From positions 1-64,000 of the forward strand of contig NVTY02000035.1 of the NCBI GenBank assembly GCA_002401765.2: 64,000 bases of DNA, read 5' to 3'. This document shows, in pieces, positions 21,534 to 30,867 of this stretch (the stretch's first letter is position 1; each line of letters starts with the position of its first letter). The notes beneath the pieces were generated by a model, which made no database searches, was not told the origin of the DNA, and was given only the letters and a program-made list of their open reading frames with translations. A program made the translations under genes and the position numbers. This DNA comes from Thiotrichaceae bacterium (GTDB lineage: Bacteria; Pseudomonadota; Gammaproteobacteria; SZUA-140).

Positions 21534-22367
21534 TCAGCGCGAAGAGCCATTTGGTAGATTATCAACGATTTTTTCGAAAACCACCAAATCAATAGCTTCC
21601 AACCTACGCAACCAGTATCGGCCAGAAGCAGGGCGCATTTTAGCGATTTCATAGAAAGCAGTAACTGTTCCTAATGGCCTGTTGTCCGAAGTGGCAAGAT
21701 ATAGACCAGATCTGGCGCGATTACAGTAATGCTCAACACTCTGACCTCTATCATTAGTCTCTAAACGGGCAATCCGTTTCTCATCTTTTTCATTTCTTCC
21801 CAAACTGGAAGCATGATCAAAAGTAGGGGCTAATCTTAGGCCGTATTCGGGCGAAACAATCAGCCCCCAATTTTCATGGTGGCGATCCTGATTGCTCACC
21901 AACGCATCGAGCATAATGTAACTGATAAAGACATCCAAAGCATTTTCAATTACCTGCGGCTTATCCCAGCCAATAGGCACCCCTATCTCAGTTGCTCGCA
22001 AAACAGGTCTAATTCGCTGAATAAGATGCTGACTTGAATTATAGGTAACGGTTTCTTCGTAATCTGGATAAATCTTGGCTAGAAGCTCATTCCCATGAAC
22101 GAGCCGTCCATTATTAGGAACAAATGTCGGTGATATAACACCATCGCGCCCTTTCCAACTCGCCAACTCATATTCTGCGTGAGGGATATCTAATGCTCGA
22201 CAAATCTCACAACAGACCTTTTCCGCCCAATTCTCACCCGTGCCAGGTCGACCGACTTTAAATAGCACTTGGCGATTCTCTATATCCCAGTACCATTCCT
22301 TAGCTTTGGTACCCATCTGCTCAAGCTGGGATGAAGTATCAGCTGGTATATGAATAATAGGGTACAC
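21534..22367 (-). CDS. HipA-type kinase core without N-subdomain
   Basis: The 277-residue protein matches the C-terminal kinase fold of HipA. VLFKVGRPGTGENWAEKV (residues 35-51) supplies the ATP-binding lysine, NQDRHHENWG (159-168) the catalytic loop with Asp161 and Asn166, and TFDHASSLG the metal-binding Asp184. The spacing Asp161-Asn166-Asp184 equals that of Asp309, Asn314 and Asp332 in E. coli HipA, so the kinase looks active. HipA itself has about 440 residues; the N-terminal subdomain is missing here and seems to be supplied by the next gene. The start is GTG at 22367. No HipB-like gene is nearby. It may phosphorylate a translation factor or tRNA synthetase as HipA and HipT do, but the target is unknown. 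Confidence 0.75.
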   Translation of the reverse strand: MYPIIHIPADTSSQLEQMGTKAKEWYWDIENRQVLFKVGRPGTGENWAEKVCCEICRALDIPHAEYELASWKGRDGVISPTFVPNNGRLVHGNELLAKIYPDYEETVTYNSSQHLIQRIRPVLRATEIGVPIGWDKPQVIENALDVFISYIMLDALVSNQDRHHENWGLIVSPEYGLRLAPTFDHASSLGRNEKDEKRIARLETNDRGQSVEHYCNRARSGLYLATSDNRPLGTVTAFYEIAKMRPASGRYWLRRLEAIDLVVFEKIVDNLPNGSSR

Positions 22368-22504
22368 TTTTAACTAACCTATTGTGAAGAAACCATAGAC
22401 TGGCATTAAGCGTAGATTAATTCAAACTTACTCATGTTACCTAGGAATATAACCAAGCCTCTTCGAATCAGCAAAATCGAAGTAATTGATCTTTTATATA
22501 TAAT

Positions 22505-22834
22505 TCAGTGCAACTCCCCCGGCTCCACCGCCGATGCATCAATCTCCTGAATCACCACCCATGGCAAAATCACCACGACCCAGAATAACGGCTGGCTCTT
22601 CACCCATGCCGCGGCATCTGCGGTTTCAGCGCGGCGCACGGTGCCAGCATCAAACCATTTTTCCAGTCCGGCCTTGTCATCATTCGCCATCGTCAGCGCG
22701 ACATCAATCAGATCGATACCCGGATTAACCGCCACCACCGCGCCCCGTGCAAAATGACGCTCTAGCTCATGCCACTCCATCTTGCCGGTTTCAGCAACCA
22801 GCTTGGCGCGCAACACTTCTACATCTTCACTCAT
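22505..22834 (-). CDS. DUF2288 family protein
   Basis: The 109-residue soluble protein matches the DUF2288 pattern: LRAKLVAETGKMEWHELERH, FARGAVVAVNPGIDLIDVAL and the C-terminal WVVVILPWVVIQE. I start at the ATG at 22834 (MSEDVEVLRAKL); the frame extends 21 codons upstream without family resemblance. No function is known for the family. Confidence 0.82.
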   Translation of the reverse strand: MSEDVEVLRAKLVAETGKMEWHELERHFARGAVVAVNPGIDLIDVALTMANDDKAGLEKWFDAGTVRRAETADAAAWVKSQPLFWVVVILPWVVIQEIDASAVEPGELH

Positions 22835-22909
22835 GCTTTTTAATCCACCATCAGAAACAAAAAAGGCCGGGCAACCTGCTGGCTGCCCGGCCATCATACG
22901 GTTAAGCGG

Positions 22910-23329
22910 CTATTTTACGACAATCGTCACTACGGCGGAAACGACCGGTGGTTGATGCGGCACATGGCCTTTATCGCCCAGAATCAACTGCAAGGTGTGC
23001 TTTCCGGCGGCCAGTTCAAGTGTTGTTTCTGTTTGACCACCACCAAAATGCGTCACTTCTTTGCCCATGTGCTTATCCATCGCAGGCAGTTTTTTGCCAT
23101 TGACCAGCAGGTGGTGATGGCCGGTATTTTTTTTCTCCGTGCCGGCGGGGGCAACACCCATGCCACTCAGCCCAAATACCACTTTGACTGGCGAGGTGAC
23201 CACTTCACCATTGGCAGGTGAAATAATATAAGCCGCAGCGCCCTTTGCCGAAGGCGTTCTATCATCCGCCAGTGCATTCAATGAAACCAATGCCGCTGCA
23301 CAAATCACTGCTGTCTTAAAAAGTCTCAC
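22910..23329 (-). CDS. DUF4399 periplasmic protein
   Basis: A signal peptide (MRLFKTAVICAAALVSLNALA) leads a small beta-rich domain with a GHHHLLVNG segment and LPAMDKHMGKEVTHFGGGQTE, the DUF4399 pattern. The start is GTG at 23329 with GGGAG six bases upstream. The His cluster suggests metal or ligand binding, but no function is established. It lies 75 bp before the DUF2288 gene on the same strand. Confidence 0.85.
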   Translation of the reverse strand: MRLFKTAVICAAALVSLNALADDRTPSAKGAAAYIISPANGEVVTSPVKVVFGLSGMGVAPAGTEKKNTGHHHLLVNGKKLPAMDKHMGKEVTHFGGGQTETTLELAAGKHTLQLILGDKGHVPHQPPVVSAVVTIVVK

Positions 23330-23382
23330 CGCGTTCTCCCTGTAAAGAGCAAGGTTAAATAGCCCGTTAAATATGAAAGCAC

Positions 23383-23592
23383 TTACTCTACCACAATCTT
23401 CTGGCCATCAAATTCCACAATTTGTCCGCGGCGAATCTTGCAGCGCTTGCGCAGCTCTAGCTCACCATCAACCGTCACATTACCATCCGCGATGACGGTC
23501 TTGGCCATGCCGCCGCTATGGCACATACCCGCGAGCTTCATCAGGTCACACAATGCGACGTATTCACGTCCATCCAGATCAAATTTTTCCAT
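23383..23592 (-). CDS. small S4-domain RNA-binding protein (YbcJ-like)
   Basis: The 69-residue protein is a lone S4 domain of the YbcJ type: the segments ALCDLMKLAGMCHSGGMAK, NVTVDGELELRKRCKIRRGQ and VEFDGQKIVV match the family. Such proteins bind structured RNA; the target is unknown. It is divergent from the Spy-like gene on its right. Confidence 0.87.
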   Translation of the reverse strand: MEKFDLDGREYVALCDLMKLAGMCHSGGMAKTVIADGNVTVDGELELRKRCKIRRGQIVEFDGQKIVVE

Positions 23593-23698
23593 GCTACCAT
23601 TTACGCCTTATATATTGTTAATCCCTCTGAAGCTGCATTGTATAAATTTACACACATATAGGCTATCTTCAATTCCACACCATGGAGGAATAAACCTG

Positions 23699-24208
23699 AT
23701 GAATCACAAACTACTCGGATCACTGCTACTCACATCAATCTTCGTGATGGCCAACCCTGCGTTTGCGGGGGAAAACCATAAAAATGGCCATCATGATACT
23801 GCCGCCACAAAAGGCCACCACGATAAACTAGACCACACGGCTGATCACAAGGGAAAACACAAAGAAGGGCATAAAAAGAAAAAAGGGCACCACCTCTCTC
23901 CACACTGGGCCAAAACCCTCTCTGATGAACAGCGTGTTGCGGTTGATAAAATGCACCTTAAACTCGACACTCAACATGCGGTATTAAAGGCACAGGCGAC
24001 ACTGCTGCAAAAAGAGCTCAATGTGATGACGGCAAAAGATGGCGCGCATCAAACGGCGATTCACAGCAAGATCGATGAGCTGATGGCAATCAAAGCTGAA
24101 ATCATGAAACACCGCTACGACCACCTGACCGAGATGCGGGATGCGCTCACTGAACAGCAGCGTATCTCATACGACATGTCGATTCTCAAACGAGAAGGGG
24201 CGAAGTAG
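23699..24208 (+). CDS. His-rich Spy/CpxP-like periplasmic protein
   Basis: The 169-residue product begins with a signal peptide (MNHKLLGSLLLTSIFVMANPAFA). Residues about 25-65 are a low-complexity His/Lys-rich tail with many GHH, DHK and KHKE units, likely metal-binding. The rest is an all-helical domain with LSDEQRVAVDKMHLKL and a second ALTEQQRISYDM segment, the LTxxQ-type repeat of Spy, CpxP and ZraP. These are periplasmic chaperones or metal-stress sensors. GGAGG lies about 9 bases before the ATG. A palindromic element follows the gene. Confidence 0.75.
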   Translation: MNHKLLGSLLLTSIFVMANPAFAGENHKNGHHDTAATKGHHDKLDHTADHKGKHKEGHKKKKGHHLSPHWAKTLSDEQRVAVDKMHLKLDTQHAVLKAQATLLQKELNVMTAKDGAHQTAIHSKIDELMAIKAEIMKHRYDHLTEMRDALTEQQRISYDMSILKREGAK

Positions 24209-24224
24209 CCTTTACCGCCAAGGT

Positions 24225-24346
24225 GTTCGAGCTAGGGGATCGCCGCACTGCGTTCGCGATGACAATCTTTGATGGCTGCCATTACAAGAGGCAACTCTTG
24301 GTAGCTGTCATTGCGAGAAGCAGAGCGATGCGGCAATCCCTCGAAC
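24225..24346. repeat. 122-nt palindromic repeat element
   Basis: The left arm GTTCGAG-(CTA)-GGGATCGCCGC... (24225-24267) and the right arm TGTCATTGCGAGAAG... (24306-24346) are inverted copies. A second inverted pair in the middle (CAAGAG at 24285 and CTCTTG at 24295) closes the hairpin. It is the widely dispersed TCATTGCGAG/GCGGCAATC type of intergenic repeat. It lies between the Spy-like gene and hisC and may also act as a transcript end. Confidence 0.75.
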
Positions 24347-24453
24347 TTGATTGTTTTGCTTTAGGGCACCTCCACCCAACATCTGCTAAACTTGGCGCTC
24401 TTCTATAAACTGACGACTTAATGCGGCAAAGACCGCCAAAGACCAACATCGCT

Positions 24454-25533
24454 ATGAGCAAATTCTGGAGCCCGATCGTGCATCAACTCACCCCCTATGT
24501 GCCGGGTGAGCAGCCGAAGATCCGTAATTTGATCAAACTCAATACGAACGAAAACCCGTACGGGCCATCCCCCAAGGCGCTCAATGCGATTGAGATTGAG
24601 GCCGGTAACTCCTTGCGACTCTATTCTGACCCAAGCTCAGAGCGATTAGTGAATGCAATCACGCAATATTACAAGCTCAAGCCTCAGCAGGTCTTTGTCG
24701 GCAATGGTTCTGATGAAGTGCTCGCACACACCTTTCAGGCGCTGTTTCAACAGGATAAGCCACTACTGTTTCCTGACATCACCTACAGCTTTTATCCGGT
24801 CTATTGCAAACTCTACCGTATTGAAGCCGAAACAATCCCACTCAACAGCAATCTTGAAATCAGCCTAAGCGACTACCTGCAGCCCAATGGCGGCATCATT
24901 TTCCCCAACCCAAACGCACCCACTGGACATGGCGTTGGGCTTGGCGAGATCGAGATGTTACTCAAGAAAAATACTGACTCAGTGGTGGTGGTCGATGAGG
25001 CCTATGTCGATTTTGGTGGTGAGTCAGCCGTGACACTGATCAATGAATACCCCAACTTGTTAGTGATACAGACATTTTCTAAGTCACGCTCACTGGCGGG
25101 TCTGCGCGTAGGTTTTGCAATGGGGCATGAAGAACTCATCGCCGGGCTCATTCGTGTTAAAGACAGTTTCAATTCATACCCACTCGATAGTATTGCCATC
25201 AGCGGTGCGGCCGCTGCGATTCAAGACAAGACGCATTTTGAATACACCCGTAAGCGCATCATTACCTCGCGTGAACAGCTCACAGTAGAACTTGAAGGGC
25301 TCGGCTTTAATATCATTCCATCACAAGCCAATTTTCTATTTGTCACCCATCCACAATATGTGGCTGCCGATTTAGCCGCCGATCTCCGCGTAAGAAATAT
25401 CATTGTGCGTTATTTCAACAAACCACGAATTGATCAATACCTGCGCATCACGGTCGGTACCGATGATGAATGTAAAACACTGGTTGATGCCTTAAAAGAG
25501 ATCATTAAAAACGAGTCAAATCATGAGGGGTAA
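24454..25533 (+). CDS. hisC: histidinol-phosphate aminotransferase
   Basis: The 359-residue PLP enzyme transaminates imidazole-acetol phosphate in histidine synthesis. Family landmarks are [12 protein letters not shown] at the N terminus, [19 protein letters not shown] and [15 protein letters not shown] with the PLP lysine. I start at MSKFWSPIV (24454); an in-frame ATG at 24421 adds 11 residues without resemblance, and neither has a clear ribosome site. The gene is separate from other his genes here. Its 3' end overlaps the convergent GST-like gene by 13 bp. Confidence 0.93.
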   Translation: MSKFWSPIVHQLTPYVPGEQPKIRNLIKLNTNENPYGPSPKALNAIEIEAGNSLRLYSDPSSERLVNAITQYYKLKPQQVFVGNGSDEVLAHTFQALFQQDKPLLFPDITYSFYPVYCKLYRIEAETIPLNSNLEISLSDYLQPNGGIIFPNPNAPTGHGVGLGEIEMLLKKNTDSVVVVDEAYVDFGGESAVTLINEYPNLLVIQTFSKSRSLAGLRVGFAMGHEELIAGLIRVKDSFNSYPLDSIAISGAAAAIQDKTHFEYTRKRIITSREQLTVELEGLGFNIIPSQANFLFVTHPQYVAADLAADLRVRNIIVRYFNKPRIDQYLRITVGTDDECKTLVDALKEIIKNESNHEG

Positions 25534-26225
25534 TATTCATCTCGAATGCGTTCACAATACTGCAGCAAATTGTTAAATTTACGTGCATGCTGGCTAAACG
25601 CATTATCGATATCGCTCAGAATAAATTCACATAGAAAACCATAAGCAGTGCTATCCAGGGTAGAAGGCTGTTCACCGAACATATACCTTTTCTCGCCCAA
25701 CAAATCAGACAATGCCTGTAACATCTCCGTTGTCATCACCAAAATCTCTTCGTCGGTATGGCGACCAAAACCTTGTAAATGTAACGAGCGCCTTACTTTT
25801 TTCTGCGCCGCCCAACAGACAACTGCGCGTAGCGGCAGCGGAACCACATTAAAGAATGTCGCTTTCACACGCGGCCAGGTATCCGGTCGAATCCAGCGTG
25901 AATAGACCAGGCACCAGTAAAGATGCTCATCCAGTGACTTACCCACCATCATCGCAATCGCTTTTTGTTCTACGGTTAATCCCTGCTCCAGAGGTGAATC
26001 ATATTGCTGACGCAAGTAATCGATAATCAGGTGTGAGTCTGCAACCACTTTTCCACCATCATCAATAAAAGGTAGCTTCCCTTTAGGCGCTTTACGCAAA
26101 TTCCCAACGCTACTCACATGCTCAAATGGAATACCAGACATCCTCATCCATGCATCCACCTTCATCACAAATGGGCTTGGATCAAGCACGCCAAAGGCAG
26201 GGCCAAAACTATACAGTTTAATCAC
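25521..26225 (-). CDS. glutathione S-transferase family protein
   Basis: The 234-residue protein has an N-terminal thioredoxin-like domain ([38 protein letters not shown] with the cis-Pro and Asp-Ser of the glutathione site) and an all-helical C-terminal domain. The arrangement recalls the metaxin/failed-axon-connection branch of GSTs. The start is GTG at 26225 with AAGGAG five bases before it. Substrate unknown. Confidence 0.83.
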   Translation of the reverse strand: MIKLYSFGPAFGVLDPSPFVMKVDAWMRMSGIPFEHVSSVGNLRKAPKGKLPFIDDGGKVVADSHLIIDYLRQQYDSPLEQGLTVEQKAIAMMVGKSLDEHLYWCLVYSRWIRPDTWPRVKATFFNVVPLPLRAVVCWAAQKKVRRSLHLQGFGRHTDEEILVMTTEMLQALSDLLGEKRYMFGEQPSTLDSTAYGFLCEFILSDIDNAFSQHARKFNNLLQYCERIRDEYYPS

Positions 26226-26261
26226 AACGACTCCTTAATCTATCCATTAAAAATCGATTAC

Positions 26262-26792
26262 TTAGTTTTTCATATGATTGTTTTTCAACGTCACATAATG
26301 GCCCGATGAATATGCCAGCCACGCCAGTTCTTTCTCTTTCAGTGGCCGTATCTGTCGCGCCGGACTGCCCACATAAAGATAACCACTCTCGAGTGTTTTC
26401 CCCGGTGCAACCAATGCACCCGCACCCACCATCACATGGTCTTCAATCGTCGCGCCATCCAGCACCGTCGCACCCATTCCTATCAGGGAAAAAGCACCAA
26501 CGGTACAAGCGTGCAAGATAACACCATGACCAACCGTCACATCCTCACCGATTACCAGCGGGCTTCCACCAGGATTAAATTCATTATCTGACGTCACATG
26601 TAATATCGAACCATCCTGAATATTCGTGCGTGCACCAATCGTGATTGAATTAACATCACCGCGTGCCACTACCAGCGGCCACAGCGAAGCGTCTTCACCG
26701 ATGGCGACATCACCGATCACCTGTGCAGACTCGTCTATATATGCCCCTGCTGCAATGATGGGTGTGATATCGAGATATTTTCTGATTGCCAT
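26262..26792 (-). CDS. gamma carbonic anhydrase-like protein (YrdA family)
   Basis: The 176-residue protein is a left-handed beta helix built from hexapeptide repeats (VIGDVAIGEDASLWPLVVAR). The zinc-ligand histidines appear in DGSILHV, VGHGVILHACTVG, as in gamma carbonic anhydrases such as YrdA and CaiE. AAGGAG lies 8 bases before the ATG. The length matches the compact gamma-CA group, many of which have no proven activity. Confidence 0.9.
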   Translation of the reverse strand: MAIRKYLDITPIIAAGAYIDESAQVIGDVAIGEDASLWPLVVARGDVNSITIGARTNIQDGSILHVTSDNEFNPGGSPLVIGEDVTVGHGVILHACTVGAFSLIGMGATVLDGATIEDHVMVGAGALVAPGKTLESGYLYVGSPARQIRPLKEKELAWLAYSSGHYVTLKNNHMKN

Positions 26793-26901
26793 AATGGCTA
26801 CTCCTTAGTTCTTAGCACCTGTTCAAACTCTTTTAGTCACGGTACAGCAAAAGAAAATACATCCATATTCAAGCTTAAATCCGATTTTCGGTCGCATCCC
26901 C

Positions 26902-27190
26902 TCAAATAGCCACGGGATTATCCAACGCTTCAAAGGAACGTTCGGCTACCCACCTTTTTGGCGCCACCTGCTTGAATATATATAATACCCTACACTTCAC
27001 AATGACTACCGTATGACCCAGTAGGACCGCATACCATGAGAAACTCTCGCCAGTATAACCTCTATCAACAAGGATACTCTTCACCTTAAACAGCCAGGCG
27101 TCAAGGGAGGAAATCAGCTGGCCAGCACAGTCGACGACGAAAAGAGAGAATAAGGCATTGACATATATGTTACCGAATGTAGTCTATGGA
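26902..27190 (-). pseudogene. IS5-type transposase remnant
   Basis: The minus-strand frame contains ILVDRGYTGESF and VAPKRWVAERSFEALDN, the DDE-domain segments of IS5/IS1031-group transposases. The frame continues upstream to about 27190 (VVDCAGQLISSLDAWLFK) but without the family's N-terminal half, and the right side ends abruptly after the PKRW.VERSF motif. No terminal repeats were found. It is a dead fragment. Confidence 0.7.
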
Positions 27191-27224
27191 GTGTCATGAG
27201 CACTCAAATCAGGAGGTAAAACAC

Positions 27225-27626
27225 ATGAAAAGCTCAATTATGCTGCTGCCATTAGCAGCATTAAAAGAAAGGATTAAAGCAGAAACTTCCAGCCTCCAAG
27301 GTCGTGAACCCAAATACCAGGAAATGCGTAAATGTCTAGATGCGATTGCATCCCTGGCCAAAACACTCCCCCAATACGATGTAATCAGTATGAATGCACT
27401 GGTTGATCGCTTGCGTCATGATTTAAAAACGATCCACCAACGTACCGATGAACTTGATTCAATTAAAAAACTATCACTCAAGATCAACGTTAGCCGCTCA
27501 TATCTAGCCAAGTTTAGAGACGGGGGAATGGTCTGCATGAACATTATGAATCGAATTGCCAAAGCCTTTGGTATCCGATACATGATCGAAAACTACTCAA
27601 GTGATAATGAAGGGCTAATCGAATAA
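27225..27626 (+). CDS. unknown protein with a possible helix-turn-helix
   Basis: The 133-residue product starts at an ATG with GGAGG nine bases upstream; the frame is open 13 codons further but without a ribosome site. Residues about 85-125 (LSLKINVSRSYLAKFRDGG and IMNRIAKAFGIRY) read like a lambda-repressor type helix-turn-helix. The first half is helical and matches nothing I recognise. It sits between a transposase remnant and decayed regulators, so it may belong to a mobile element. Confidence 0.55.
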   Translation: MKSSIMLLPLAALKERIKAETSSLQGREPKYQEMRKCLDAIASLAKTLPQYDVISMNALVDRLRHDLKTIHQRTDELDSIKKLSLKINVSRSYLAKFRDGGMVCMNIMNRIAKAFGIRYMIENYSSDNEGLIE

Positions 27627-28028
27627 ATTTTTCGAATATCATGCCTTTATAGTGACATACCCTAACGGATAAAAGCAGCGTACCAAGGAACTCTTTTAAG
27701 TAAAAAATGAATTTATTCGTGCGCTACACTACATGAAGAACTATGTAGATTGCGAACGAGGCATGCAAAAATGCATGCTAATTCCGTCATCCACTTGAAA
27801 GCCGGTGCGAGAGCGAAGTGACGAGTACGTCCCAGGCCTAATGGTATCGCATGAACAAAGTGGAATAAACCATGAATGGTTCGTTTCTTTAACGAGCACC
27901 TCGAGACAGCCGACTAGTAGCCTTACCACACGGTGTCACTATAGTAACATATTTACAGCCCCATCTTGTATGTGCCAAACTCTTGAGAGTCCCTCGGAAA
28001 AACCGAGGCTCACTTAATTAGACCATCA
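27627..28028. other. stem-loop-rich gap without a gene
   Basis: No convincing gene is present. A 10-bp perfect inverted pair, TATAGTGACA (27648-27657) and TGTCACTATA (27934-27943), frames the region. Inside are hairpins CTACAT..ATGTAG (27729-27748), GCATGC..GCATGC (27761-27778) and AACCAT..ATGGTT (about 27868-27881). Just outside is CCTCGG-AAAAA-CCGAGG (27992-28008). This could be a MITE or a structured RNA. Confidence 0.5.
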
Positions 28029-28692
28029 ATGAATAGTTTATTAGCTGACATCAATCTCTTCTCAGAATTAACACCAAATGAATTGTCGGCGATTGCGCAG
28101 AATAACGCTATCAGTGATCCCTAAGCATACCAATATTATTATGCGGGGTGATAAATCTGATTCGATCTTCTTCCTTATCGATGGGCGAGTGAAGGTGTAT
28201 TTAACGAATGACAAGAAGCAGGAGGTCATCTTGAATTATCTAGCGCCAGGCGAGTGCTTTGGCACGCTTTCTATATTCGATAGTCAACCACGCGCGGCAT
28301 CGGTAATGTCATTGACGGAATGTAAATTATTCATTTTATCAGGCGAGACCTTACTAAAGATCCTCAATCAACATCCAGCGGTGAACCTCAAGATTATGAA
28401 TATCCTGGCTAACAAGGTGCGTAACTTAACACAAAAAATAGAGAATTTTGCGCTTAAGGGCGTCTACGCACGTGTCGCAAGTACATTGGTAGGACTGGCG
28501 ACAATTCAGGATGGCATGATGGTTGTAGAGCCTAGACCCACCCACAAAGACATCGCCAATATGGTTGGGGCTTCTCGTGAGATGGTCACGAGAGTCATGA
28601 GCGAAATGGCTTTACAAGGGCATATCAATAAAGGAGGTAACAGCAGCATCATTAATCATGATTTCGAAGAAGACAAGAAGAGTGTTTTATAA
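28029..28692 (+). pseudogene. Crp/Fnr-family regulator, frameshifted
   Basis: The frame from 28029 gives a normal Crp-type N terminus (MNSLLADINLFSELTPNELS) but stops at 28122. The rest continues in another frame: the cyclic-nucleotide-like beta roll (FFLIDGRVKVYLTND, APGECFGTLSIFDSQPRA), the dimer helix and a C-terminal winged helix (HKDIANMVGASREMVTRVMS). Comparison with the next gene, which has FSVIKK at this point, places a 2-base loss near 28114-28118. No Cys cluster for an iron-sulfur centre is seen. Either it is dead or the shorter product from 28078 is made. Confidence 0.75.
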
Positions 28693-28744
28693 GCGTCACC
28701 GCTAAAGCCATGTCATCAGCGATTATTTTCAAATAGGTTCATCA

Positions 28745-29304
28745 ATGCATCATTTACTAGCAAATACCCAGTTATTTTCAAATTTCGCCCCCCATGAGTT
28801 ATCTGAGATTGCCAAACATTCGACATTTTCAGTTATCAAGAAGCAGGGCAGTGCTTTGGTGAACTGGCATTGATTGATCAGCAGCCGCGTTCCGCTTCAG
28901 TAACGACGGTGACGAAATGTAAACTATTAATCCTTTCAAGAAAAACATTGCTACGAATTTTTAGTCAACACCCGGAAATGTGCCTCAAGTTTATGCACGC
29001 GATGGCGACAAGGGTGCATCATTTAACACGAAAAGTAGAAAGCCTTGTCCAGCCTGAACTCTATGATCGTGTCGCTAAAACGCTTATCAGCCTTTCAAAA
29101 AACAATGATGGTATGGTAGTAATTGAGCCTCGGATTAGCTGCAATGATATTTCAAAAATGATTGGGTCGAATTATGAGGTGGTAAATAATGTCATGAAGA
29201 AAATGTCATTAGAGGGGCATATCCATCGGCAACATGACAGGATAGTCATCAACGAACCGCTTATACGTGAACACGGTTATTCATCACAAATTAACGCGAA
29301 ATGA
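28745..29304 (+). pseudogene. second Crp/Fnr-family regulator, internal deletion
   Basis: This is a tandem paralogue of the gene before it. The N terminus (MHHLLANTQLFSNFAPHELS) runs to FSVIKK, then about 45 codons of the beta roll are missing and the sequence resumes in another frame at GQCFGELALIDQQPRSAS near 28850. The dimer helix and winged helix (CNDISKMIGSNYEVVNNVMK) follow to 29304. With half the sensor domain lost, it is very probably non-functional. Confidence 0.78.
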
Positions 29305-29400
29305 AAAGCACGTGAATGGGGCATATCAACTGACAATTATGGCTTGAAGGTAACGTTTATAAGAGATCAAAAAACCGATGGAACAGTTTTTTAATCTGCC

Positions 29401-30747
29401 TTAACGCATCGTCACCAGCTCTTCAGCACTAGTCGGATGAATCGCAAGGGTGCGGTCAAAGTCGGCCTTAGTGGCCCCCATTTTGATCGCCACTGCAAAC
29501 CCCTGCAATATCTCATCCGCACCGTCACCGATAATATGGCAACCCACCACTTTTTCAGTAGCGCCCACCGTCACTAGTTTCATTACGCTTTGGGGCTTGC
29601 GTGTTGTTATCGCATAGTACATTGGCACGAAGCGTGATTGATAAACCTTCACGTCATCACCAAACTGTTCTCGTGCTTCATCTTCTGTCATGCCAACAGT
29701 GCCTATCGGCGGATGACTAAATACCACCGACGGGATATTACTTTGATCCAACTTTGCATCGAGCTTACCAGCAAAGAGTCGGTCCGCTAATTGTCGGCCA
29801 GCTGCAATCGCGACGGGGGTTAATGCGGCCTGGCCCGTCACATCACCTATCGCATAGATGCCATTCACCACACTGTTCTGAAATGGATCCACTGGAATAA
29901 AACCCGCATCGTTAATACTCAGCCCAGCTGCGCCGAGGTTCAAACCCGCCACCTTGCTTTCACGTCCAATTGCCCAGATCAAGGTGTCATAGCCATCCAT
30001 TTCACCATCATCAGTGTGGAGCATCATTGTTCCGTCATCTGTGCGCTCAATGCTTGCAAGGCTAACACCGGTGGTAATCCGAATGCCATCATCCTGCATC
30101 TGTTCCATCAACTCTTCACGTAGCATCACATCAAAACGAGCAAGTAGATGCTGGCGTCTTAGCAACAGACTCACCTCACTGCCTAATGCGTTTAATACGC
30201 CCGCCAACTCAACCGCGATATAACCTGAACCGACAATCGCCACCCGTCGTGGCAATGACGCTAGCTCAAAAAAACCATCGGAGGTGATGCCATGCTCAGC
30301 ACCAGGGATATCAGGCACAGTGGGGCGACCACCGCAGGCAACCACGATGTGCTCTGCACCATAAACTTCACCATTCACCGCAACACTATTGTTTGACGCA
30401 AACGCCGCGTGCCCTGCAATCATCGTTACCGCTGAATTCTCTAAATTACGCGCATAGATTTTATTCAGCCGTTCAACGTAACCATCACGCGCCAACTTCA
30501 ATTGCGGCCAATCAATCGTCGTCAGCGCAGCATCAAAACCATATTCAGGGGCATCATGTAACGCATGGCTAAGTTGCGCGGCGTACCACATCACTTTTTT
30601 AGGTACACAACCAACGTTAACGCAGGTTCCACCAAGGCGGCCCGACTCAATGACCACACATTTCATACCGTATTCAGCCGCACGCCGCGCTACCGCCATG
30701 CCGCCGCTACCACCGCCAATGGCAATCAAATCAAAATGCTGTGTCAT
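29401..30747 (-). CDS. gorA: glutathione-disulfide reductase
   Basis: The 448-residue FAD enzyme reduces oxidised glutathione with NADPH. It starts [20 protein letters not shown] (FAD loop), has the redox pair in [13 protein letters not shown], an NADPH-binding [13 protein letters not shown], and [25 protein letters not shown] lies before the ATG at 30747; the frame opens 21 codons earlier without support. Divergent from prlC. Confidence 0.95.
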   Translation of the reverse strand: MTQHFDLIAIGGGSGGMAVARRAAEYGMKCVVIESGRLGGTCVNVGCVPKKVMWYAAQLSHALHDAPEYGFDAALTTIDWPQLKLARDGYVERLNKIYARNLENSAVTMIAGHAAFASNNSVAVNGEVYGAEHIVVACGGRPTVPDIPGAEHGITSDGFFELASLPRRVAIVGSGYIAVELAGVLNALGSEVSLLLRRQHLLARFDVMLREELMEQMQDDGIRITTGVSLASIERTDDGTMMLHTDDGEMDGYDTLIWAIGRESKVAGLNLGAAGLSINDAGFIPVDPFQNSVVNGIYAIGDVTGQAALTPVAIAAGRQLADRLFAGKLDAKLDQSNIPSVVFSHPPIGTVGMTEDEAREQFGDDVKVYQSRFVPMYYAITTRKPQSVMKLVTVGATEKVVGCHIIGDGADEILQGFAVAIKMGATKADFDRTLAIHPTSAEELVTMR

Positions 30748-30867
30748 ATCATCTCCCTGTTTAACAGCACGCTTATCACACTGCCAGCTAACCTTATTCT
30801 TTTTTAACATGGTACATTAGATAACGTTAATGCGTGAATGAACAATATTAAAGGTACCCACAAAACT

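Noticed and set aside
27780-27900. Possible group II intron remnant
   Set aside because: GTGCGAG resembles an intron 5' end, but no domain V hairpin or reverse-transcriptase frame could be found.
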